In this document: positions 55,664 through 64,000 of the stretch, one piece after another | Numbering within the stretch: position 1 is the stretch's first letter | Layout: the number at the start of each line of letters is the position of its first letter | Assembly: GCF_032854445.1 (NCBI RefSeq) | Contig: NC_088301.1 | Span: forward strand, 1,304,001 to 1,368,000 | Direction: 5' to 3' | Length of the DNA stretch: 64,000 bases | From: Liolophura sinensis | Taxonomy: Eukaryota > Mollusca > Polyplacophora > Chitonida > Chitonidae | Program-made: the position numbers and the translations under genes | Notes under the pieces: generated by a model | What the model saw: the letters and a program-made list of their open reading frames with translations, nothing else | Told to the model about the DNA's origin: nothing | Database searches by the model: none

Positions 55664-55803
55664 ATTTTTTGTGTACATGCAAGGATTCAATAACTAAGAA
55701 CATAGTCGTGTAGGTACATGTAGGTGCACAGAGAGAGTTCAGGATGCATCCTTGTGCACGATATAAATAATCTGTGCCCCTTCATAAACTGTTGAGAGAG
55801 AGT

Positions 55804-56568
55804 ACATTTATGTGGACAGTGAAATCTGTGTGCTCTGTGAGAACCTATGTGCAAACCAAGAACGTGGCTAGACATTTATGTGGACAGTGAAATCTGTGTG
55901 CTCTGTGAGAACCTATGTGCAAACCAAGAACGTGGCTAGACATTTATGTGGACAGTGAAATCTGTGTGCTCTGTGAGAACCAATGTGCAAACCAAGAATG
56001 TGGCCACACATTTATGTGGACAGTGAAATCTGTGTACTCTGTGAGAACCTATGTGCAAACCAAGAACGTGGCTAGACATTTATGTGGACAGTGAAATCTG
56101 TGTGCTCTGTGAGAACCAATGTGCAAACCAAGAATGTGGCCACACATTTATGTGGACAGTGAAATCTGTGTACTCTGTGAGAAGCTATGTGCAAACCAAG
56201 AACATGGCCACGCATTTATGTGGACAGTGAAATCTGTGTGTTCTGTGAGAACCTATGTGCAAACCAAGAACGTGGCCACACATTTATGTGGACAGTGAAA
56301 TCTGTGTGCTCTGTGAGAAGCTATGGGCAAACCAAGAACTCGACCACACATTTATGTGGACAGTGAAATCTGTGTGCTCTGTGAGAACCTATGTGCAAAC
56401 CAAGAACGTGGCCACACATTTATGTGGACAGTGAAATCTGTGTACTCTGTGAGAACCTATGTGCAAACCAAGAACTTGACCATACATTTATGTGGACAGT
56501 GAAATCTGTGTGCTCTGTGAGAAGCTGTGGGCAAACCAAGAACTTGACCATACATTTATGTGCACTAG
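55804..56568. repeat. 68-bp satellite, about 11 copies
   Basis: Units of acatttatgtggacagtgaa / atctgtgtgctctgtgagaa / cctatgtgcaaaccaagaac / gtggccac. Variants (caatgtg, gctatgg, cttgacc) recur in order, suggesting multi-unit duplication. Confidence 0.95.
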
Positions 56569-57431
56569 TAAGTATCTTTGAGGATCTTCTACAGGCATAT
56601 CTCTGTCCATGTGGAATGGGAATGAGGAGACCTGGAATAGCCTGGTTTGCTACACAGTGTATGCTGTATCAATGGTTGCCAGAGCCACTCTTCTCATCAG
56701 CTAGTTATACATTATTTTTGGTGCATGTTTTCTTTTCAGTCATCGCATCAACATGTTTAAAAGCAGAAGTGTTTTGCATTATAAAGTCAGACTTTTTTAT
56801 CTACATATTCACTTACATATTTTATGAATGTAGATCGTTTCTGTGTTAAGGCCTGATGTTAGAGCACCCGAAAACAGGCACGCATCAACATCTTTATATC
56901 TACTCATGCATGCATATTTATATATTACATGTTTAATAATGAATTCACCTGCCATGCCCATTAAGGATGCATCATCCACAATGGTTGTGCTGTATGTACT
57001 TACTACATGGCAGGATATTTAACTTATATTAGTCAAAAGCTATTTTTTGAATGTATTTTTATGTGAATATATTTTAGGAGAAAGTGTTATTTTGAAACTA
57101 CACGTCTTTGATTCTGTATTCTAACTTCCATTTTGTTTGTGTGATTACTTGATTCAGTCTTTTAGTTTCTCAATTGGTCATTTTCCATTTTTGCCTCATT
57201 TCTTCCAATATTCAAATTTTTTGTCTATAAAGATATTGTTACTTGTTCCTAATTTATTGAATTTTTAAAAGAAAAAAGAATGCACTCAGATGTAAACTAA
57301 TAATTACCATTACAAAAAAAACAAACACTTTTACCGTTTACCGACTTTGAAATAAGATTTCAAGATTTGAAGTAGATTGAAATAACCTTGGAAGATATAT
57401 TATTGGATTATGCAATTAAATGCTTAACTTT
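56569..57431. other. Non-coding sequence
   Basis: AT-rich unique DNA with an ATTAAA at 57415. No gene recognised. Confidence 0.4.
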
Positions 57432-58664
57432 GACAGTCTGCACAAAGGTGAAGCTCTTTCCCCTTTACAGTCTGCACAAAGTTGAAGCTGTTTCCCTTTG
57501 ACAATCTGCACATAGGTGAAGGTCTTTCCATTTCACAGGCTGCACAAAGGTAAAACTCTTTCCCTTTCACAAGCTGCACAAAGGTGAAGCTTTTTCCCCT
57601 TTACAGGCTGCACAAAGGTGAAGCTCTTTCCCTTTCACAGGCTGCACAAAGGTGAAGCTCTTTCCCTTTTCACAGGCTGCATGAAGGTGAAGCTCTTTCC
57701 CTTTCACAGTCTGCACAAAGGTGAAGCTCTTTCCCTTTCACAGGCTGCATGAAGGTGAAGCTCTTTCCCTTTGACAATCTGCACAAAGGTGAAGCTCTTT
57801 CCCTTTCACAGTCTGCACAAAGGTGAAGCTCTTTCCCTTTCACAGGCTGCATGAAGGTGAAGCTCTTTCCCTTTCACAGTCTGCACAAAGGTGAAGCTCT
57901 TTCCCTTTTCACAGGCTGCATGAAGGTGAAGCTCTTTCCCTTTCACAGTCTGCACAAAGGTGAAGCTCTTTCCCTTTCACAGGCTGCATGAAGGTGAAGC
58001 TCTTTCCCTTTCACAGGCTGCACAAAGGTGAAGCTCTTTCCCTTTCACAGTCTGCACAAAGGTGAAGCTCTTTCCCTTTTCACAGGCTGCATGAAGGTGA
58101 AGCTCTTTCCCTTTCACAGTCTGCACAAAGGTGAAGCTCTTTCCCTTTCACAGTCTTCACAAAGTTGAAACTCTTTCCCTTTTGCAGGCTGCACAAAGGT
58201 GAAGCTCTTTCCCTTTCACAGTCTTCACAAAGTTGAAACTCTTTCCCTTTTGCAGGCTGCACAAAGGTGAAGCTCTTTCCCTTTCACAGTCTTCACAAAG
58301 TTGAAACTCTTTCCCTTTTGCAGGCTGCACACAGGTGAAGCTCTTTCCCTTTGCAGGCTGCACAAAGGTGAAACTCTTTCTTTTTCACACTGTGCACAAA
58401 GGTGAAACTCTTTCCCTGTCACAGGCTGCATGAAGGTGAATCTCTTTCCCTTTCATAGGCTGCATGAAGGCGAATCTCTTTCCTTTTCACAGTCTGCACA
58501 AAGGTGAATCCCTTCCACAGGCTGCATGAAGGTGAATCTCTTTCTCATACACAGCCTTCATGAAGGTGACTCTCTTCCCTTTCACAGTCTGCATGAAGGT
58601 GAATTCTTTTCCCTTTCACAGGCTGCACGGAGACGAAGCTCTCTGAAGGTGAAGAATTCCACAG
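57432..58664. repeat. 34-bp satellite with splice-acceptor-like units, about 36 copies
   Basis: Units of gctctttccctttcacag|gctgcacaaag|gtgaa. Each has a pyrimidine tract ending in CAG and, 11 nt later, aag|gtgaag, so it looks like an acceptor followed by a donor. Open minus-strand frames (~60 codons) are artefacts. Confidence 0.95.
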
Positions 58665-60316
58665 TACCTGCTGTACATGTAGTCACAACACTTGCTTCAG
58701 GTAGTAGCTGAGTGCCTTCCACTGCTGAGCTTTGCTAGTCTCACTCCATGACAGGGAGAGGGAGTGATCACAAGTGAGCTCTTTTCCGTGTACGTGGAAG
58801 TACATGTACAAAGGAGAACTCCAAGAGAGGACTTAATCCACTAGGGTTCAGTCTATATTAATCTCTGTTTTGCTTGTTGCATGTTCTCTTGACAGTATAC
58901 ATGTATAAGCATGTATGACCAATTGAGATATAAATCCAAAGCTGCAAAATATTCTGAGGGTCTTGAGTAGTCTTACGGCGTAAAACACAAATCAAATATA
59001 TAACAGATAAATTTTCTGAGATCAGCTGAGATGTCATGTGAAATTATCTTCTTTACTTGAATTAGAATGAAATTGCATGATCTAAAACTTGATCTTTAAT
59101 GTCTTTTTTAACTTAATGTGGTGAATAATTGTCTCAAACTTTCTTCTCAGGAGGTACATGTACTATTGTGATATATTCTGCTGACTGCAGCAGTTTTTTA
59201 CATAATACCTTGCGCATGTATAAAGCTCATTGAACGTTGTTGTTGTTGTCCTGTTGATGTTAAATTGTTTATATCCAAAAATAAAAGTTCATTTCGTCTT
59301 GTTTTGTCATTAGAAACCAAATTTGTATGAAAAAAGTGGTTTTTTTTACTTGTGACAATCTACAGAGCATACTGTTTGAGTGTAGGTGTTTTTATGACTT
59401 GAAGAAGAATGATTTTCTGTGGTGAGAAAGTCCTGGTAGTCATCACAGATGTAGGGTGGAGAAGTCCTGGTAGTCATCACAGATGTAGGGTGGAAATTCC
59501 TGGTAGTCATCACAGATGTAGGGTGAAAAATTTGGCCAACACTAAGAAATTACGGTAACTCATTTATATTAAAAGAAAGCAATTGTTTGTATGACTGAAA
59601 GAAGGCACAACGAAGTTGTTGCAGAAAACAGTGAAGTTGATGATGTCTCCAATAGGATTGACCGCTCTTATACATACCTGAAAAGGAAATTTTTTTTTAA
59701 AACTTGAAAACTGTTTAAAAAAAATTCAGCTTAATTCACCGTTTTATACTCCCTTTTGTTAACAATAACAAAATTTGAATGTTGGACTTTAGTAGGCTAG
59801 AGTTGGTGAAGAGCCAATCTGTGGGAGCAGGGTATGACTGTAATGTGATTGCATGTGCATATGTATCTGTACTGTTGTTTAGCCTGGTCACTCCAATACC
59901 CACCAAAATGGTGGTGCAGCATTGTAACTTCTTGCTGAATTTTTCTATGCCTGAATATTATTTTTTAAAATTTTGTTAGTACCTGAAAGAAAATCTTTTT
60001 TCTGCACAGATTCCACTTTTACACAATTTTGTAAAAATTTTTAGGTATATTACCAGTTTGTTGTAGAACACGTCCTGTGTGCTTGTATGATATGAATGAT
60101 TGATCTACTGTGTACTTACCTACATGTATACAAGGTACATCGTCCACATATGCCAGAAGCTGTGTCACTATGAGACGCTATGACCATCTCCAGGTTGTTT
60201 GTATAAGTGTCTACATGACAATCATTGTGAATAAACAATCAGTATCACTCACAAATCCATCATCTTCATGCTGTTATAATTTAACTTATCACACGCCCCC
60301 CTTCCTAGTGGGACAT
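58665..60316. other. Non-coding sequence with small repeats
   Basis: Contains a SINE tail remnant at about 58965-59005 (cggcgtaaaacacaaatcaa), a ~36-bp repeat of three copies at 59430-59528 (tcctggtagtcatcacagat...), and AATAAA hexamers at 59280 and 60229. No gene recognised. Confidence 0.5.
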
Positions 60317-60396
60317 TTACATATCACCATCATGCTGGCTGCCGTCATATAAGTGAAATATTCTTGAGTATGGCATAAAATAGTATTCAAATAAAC
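60317..60396 (+). mobile_element. SINE 3' fragment
   Basis: caccatcatgctggctgccg, tcatataagtgaaatattct, tgagtatggcataaaatag and a short tail. It sits about 20 bp before the head of the next SINE. Confidence 0.85.
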
Positions 60397-60416
60397 TGAT
60401 ACACACAATGCTTTTT

Positions 60417-63170
60417 GAGGGCCTCTGTGGCTTGGTGGTTATCGAGTGTCTCTGTGGCTTGGTGGTTATCGAGTGTCTCTGTGGCCTGGTGGTTAGCGTT
60501 CTAGCCCAGGGTTGTGATTCAGGGGCCTGGTGGTTAACGTGTGCTAGCCCAGAGTTGTGATTCAGGGGCCTGGTGGTTAGCGTGCTAATGAAGTTACTGT
60601 GATTCAGGGGCCTGGTGGTTAGCGTGTTAGCCCAGAGTTGTGATTCAGGGGCCTGGTGGTTAGCGTGCTAGCCCAGAGTTGTGATTCAGGGGCCTGGTGG
60701 TTAGCGTGCTAGCCCAGAGTTGTGATTCAGGGGCCTGGCGGTTAGCGTGCTAACAAAGTTACTGTGATTCAGGGGCCTGGTGGTTAGCGTGTTAGCCCAG
60801 AGTTGTGATTCAGGGGCCTGGTGGTTAGTGTGCTAGCCAAGAGTTGTGATTCAGGGACCTGGTGGTTAGCGTGTTAGCCCAGAGTTGTGATTCAGGGGCC
60901 TGGTGGTTAGCGTGTTAGCCCAGAGTTGTGATTCAGGGGCCTGGTGGTTAGCGTGCTAGCCAATAGCTGTGATTCAGGGGCCTGGTGGTTAGCGTGTTAG
61001 CCCAGAGTTGTGATTCAGGGGCCTGGTGGTTAGCGTGCTAGCCCAGAGTTGTGATTCAGGGGCCTGGTGGTTAGCGTGCTAGCCCAGAGTTGTGATTCAG
61101 GGACCTGGTGGTTAGCGTGTGCTAGACCAGAGTTGTGATTCAGGGGCCTGGTGGTTAGTGTGCTAGCCCAGAGTTGTGATTCAGGGGCCTGGTGGTTAGC
61201 GTGCTAGCCCAGAGTTGTGATTCAGGGACCTGGTGGTTAGCGTGCTAGCCAAGAGTTGTGATTCAGGGGCCTGGTGGTTAGTGTGCTAGCCCAGAGTTGT
61301 GATTCAGGGACCTGGTGGTTAGTGTGCTAGCCCAGAGTTGTGATTCAGGGACCTGGTGGTTAGTGTGCTAGCCCAGAGTTGTGATTCAGGGACCTGGTGG
61401 TTAACGTGTGCTAGCCCAGAGTTGTGATTCAGGGGCCTGGTGGTTAGCATGCTAATGAAGTTACTGTGATTCAGGGACCTGGTGGTTAGCGTGTTAGCCC
61501 AGAGTTGTGATTCAGGGGCCTGGTGGTTAGCGTGCTAGCCAAGAGTTGTGATTCAGGGGCCTGGTGGTTAGCGTGTTAGCCCAGAGTTGTGATTCAGGGG
61601 CCTGGTGGTTAGCGTGCTAGCCCAGAGTTGTGATTCAGGGGCCTGGTGGTTAGCGTGCTAGCCCAGAGTTGTGATTCAGGGGCCTGGTGGTTAGCGTGTT
61701 AGCCCAGAGTTGTGATTCAGGGGCCTGGTGGTTAGCGTGCTAGCCCAGAGTTGTGATTCAGGGGCCTGGTGGTTAGCGTGCTAGCCAATAGCTGTGATTC
61801 AGGGGCCTGGTGGTTAGCGTGTTAGCCCAGAGTTGTGATTCAGGGGCCTGGTGGTTAGCGTGCTAGCCCAGAGTTGTGATTCAGGGGCCTGGTGGTTAGC
61901 GTGCTAGCCCAGAGTTGTGATTCAGGGACCTGGTGGTTAGCGTGTGCTAGACCAGAGTTGTGATTCAGGGGCCTGGTGGTTAGCGTGCTAGCCCAGAGTT
62001 GTGATTCAGGGACCTGGTGGTTAGCGTGCTAGCCCAGAGTTGTGATTCAGGGGCCTGGTGGTTAGCGTGCTAGCCCAGAGTTGTGATTCAGGGACCTGGT
62101 GGTTAGCGTGCTAGCCAAGAGTTGTGATTCAGGGGCCTGGTGGTTAGTGTGCTAGCCCAGAGTTGTGATTCAGGGGCCTGGTGGTTAGTGTGCTAGCCCA
62201 GAGTTGTGATTCAGGGACCTGGTGGTTAGCGTGTTAGCCCAGAGTTGTGATTCAGGGGCCTGGTGGTTAGTGTGCTAGCCCAGAGTTGTGATTCAGGGAC
62301 CTGGTGGTTAACGTGTGCTAGCCCAGAGTTGTGATTCAGGGGCCTGGTGGTTAGCATGCTAATGAAGTTACTGTGATTCAGGGACCTGGTGGTTAGCGTG
62401 TTAGCCCAGAGTTGTGATTCAGGGGCCTGGTGGTTAGCGTGCTAGCCAAGAGTTGTGATTCAGGGGCCTGGTGGTTAGCGTGTTAGCCCAGAGTTGTGAT
62501 TCAGGGGCCTGGTGGTTAGCGTGCTAGCCCAGAGTTGTGATTCAGGGGCCTGGTGGTTAGCGTGCTAGCCCAGAGTTGTGATTCAGGGACCTGGTGGTTA
62601 GCGTGTTAGCCCAGAGTTGTGATTCAGGGGCCTGGTGGTTAGTGTGCTAGCCCAGAGTTGTGATTCAGGGGCCTGGTGGTTAGCGTGCTAATGAAGTTAC
62701 TGTGATTCAGGGGCCTGGTGGTTAGCGTGCTAACAAAGTTACTGTGATTCAGGGGCCTGGTGGTTAGCGTGCTAACAAAGTTACTGTGATTCAGGGGCCT
62801 GGTGGTTAGTGTGCTAGCCCAGAGTTGTGATTCAGGGGCCTGGTGGTTAGCGTGCTAATGAAGTTACTGTGATTCAGGGGCCTGGTGGTTAGCGTGCTAA
62901 CAAAGTTACTGTGATTCAGGGGCCTGGTGGTTAGCGTGCTAGCCAATAGCTGTGATTCAGGGACCTGGTGGTTAGCGTGTTAGCCCAGAGTTGTGATTCA
63001 GGGGCCTGGTGGTTAACGTGTGCTAGCCCAGAGTTGTGATTCAGGGGCCTGGTGGTTAGCGTGCTAATGAAGTTACTGTGATTCAGGGGCCTGGTGGTTA
63101 GCGTGTTAGCCCAGAGTTGTGATTCAGGGGCCTGGTGGTTAGCGTGCTAGCCAAGAGCTGTGATTCAGGC
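60417..63170 (+). repeat. 41-bp satellite grown from a SINE tRNA-like head, about 66 copies
   Basis: It starts as an ordinary SINE head (gggcctctgtggcttggtgg) and becomes tandem units of ggcctggtggttagcgtgct / agcccagagttgtgattcag / g. Unit variants include aatgaagttactgtg and agccaatagctgtg. A block of about 0.8-0.9 kb is duplicated inside (caatagc at 60961 and 61786; agaccag variant at 61116 and 61941). Confidence 0.95.
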
Positions 63171-63200
63171 TCCTCTTAAGAAAGCTCATGCTGGCTTCCT
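63165..63200 (+). mobile_element. SINE body fragment closing the 41-bp array
   Basis: After the last 41-bp unit the sequence gctcctcttaagaaagctca / tgctggcttcct matches the SINE downstream of its head (gagcctctcacc... / agctcatgctggcttcct). The array therefore lies inside one SINE copy. Confidence 0.72.
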
Positions 63201-63221
63201 TGATGTGCATGAGAAGGTGTG

Positions 63222-64000
63222 CCTCCTGCCATGTGATCCGTGACAATCTGAGATCCTGCCATGTGATCCTGACAGAGATTCTGCCATGTGCTCCCAGACA
63301 AACTGAGATCCTGCCATGTGACCCTGACAAACTGAGATCCTGCCATGTGACCCTGACAAACTGAGATTCTGCCATGTGGTCCCTGACAAACTGAGATTCA
63401 GCCATGTGGTCCCTGACAAACTCAGATCCTGCTATGTGGTCCCAGACAAACTGAGATTCTACCATGTGGTCCAAGACAAGCTGAGATCCTGCCATGTGAT
63501 CCTGACAAACTGAGATCCTGCCATGTGGTCCGTGACAATCTGAGATCCTGCCATGTGATCCTGACAAACTGAGATTCTGCCATGTGCTCCCAGACAAACT
63601 GAGATTCAGCCATGTGACCCTGACAAACTGAGATTCTGCCATGTGGTCCGTGACAATCTGAGATCCTGCCATGTGATCCTGACAAACTGAGATTCTGCCA
63701 TGTGGTCCCTGACAAACTGAGATTCAGCCATGTGACCCTGACAAACTGAGATTCTGCCATGTGGTCCCTGACAAACTCAGATCCTGCCATGTGACCCTGA
63801 CAAACTGAGATCCTGCCATGTGACCCTGACAAACTGAGATTCTGCCATGTGGTCCCTGACAAACTGAGATTCAGCCATGTGGTCCCTGACAAACTCAGAT
63901 CCTGCTATGTGGTCCCAGACAAACTGAGATTCTACCACGTGGTCCAAGACAAGCTGAGATCCTGCCATGTGATCCTGACAAACTGAGATCCTGCCATGTG
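63222..64000. repeat. 29/30-bp satellite, at least 26 copies, running off the window
   Basis: Units of cctgccatgtgatcctgaca / aactgagat with a 30-bp ggtccctgaca variant. A block recurs with period about 473 bp (gctatgtgg at 63431 and 63904). Minus-strand ORFs up to 177 codons are artefacts. Confidence 0.96.

Noticed and set aside
63139-63968. Minus-strand ORFs up to 177 codons
   Set aside because: 29/30-bp satellite translated in shifting frames.

Overview
This is an animal nuclear genomic window of about 40% GC. It has GT-AG introns, tRNA-derived SINEs, TACATGTA-rich spacer DNA and many tandem repeats. The SINE family, the spacer composition and the encoded protein type point to a lophotrochozoan (mollusc- or brachiopod-like). 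That assignment is an inference; no species can be named from sequence alone.

The window holds one recognisable gene on the + strand, from 15277 to 54314. It is a receptor-type protein tyrosine phosphatase. I reconstruct 25 coding exons that join in phase without a stop, giving 1,072 visible residues and then TGA. In order the protein has one EGF/MEGF-type module, a fucolectin-like (F5/8 type C, galactose-binding-like) domain split over two exons, four more EGF-type modules each on its own phase 1-1 exon, a transmembrane helix, a juxtamembrane linker, an intact-looking D1 phosphatase domain (WPDHG and [10 protein letters not shown]) and a degenerate D2 domain (QCLDGCRCSG). The 5' end (signal peptide and any earlier ectodomain modules) was not found in the first 15 kb and may lie upstream. 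Residue numbers below count the first complete codon of the 15277 exon as residue 1.

Layout: 1-15276 is spacer or upstream intron, with a SINE-tail-derived minisatellite, a (TA)n tract, a 33-copy 93-bp satellite, two SINE copies and a 48-bp satellite. 15277-32662 holds the first EGF exon and the fucolectin-like exons, separated by a 13.4-kb intron (second 48-bp satellite, possible internal promoter) and a 3.4-kb intron made almost wholly of a 30-bp satellite. 33434-38458 holds the EGF, transmembrane and juxtamembrane exons. 38683-46977 encodes D1 and 48279-54314 encodes D2. 54315-64000 is non-coding: 22-, 68-, 34-, 41- and 29-bp arrays, one of them grown from a SINE head and one running off the window end. 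Roughly a third or more of the window is tandem repeat.

The most unusual feature is that at least six arrays in the phosphatase half of the gene are built from the gene's own exon-intron junctions. One consists of about 55 extra copies of the splice acceptor plus the first codons of the D1 catalytic P-loop exon. Several very long ORFs on both strands are artefacts of arrays whose unit is a multiple of 3 bp, and they are not annotated as genes.
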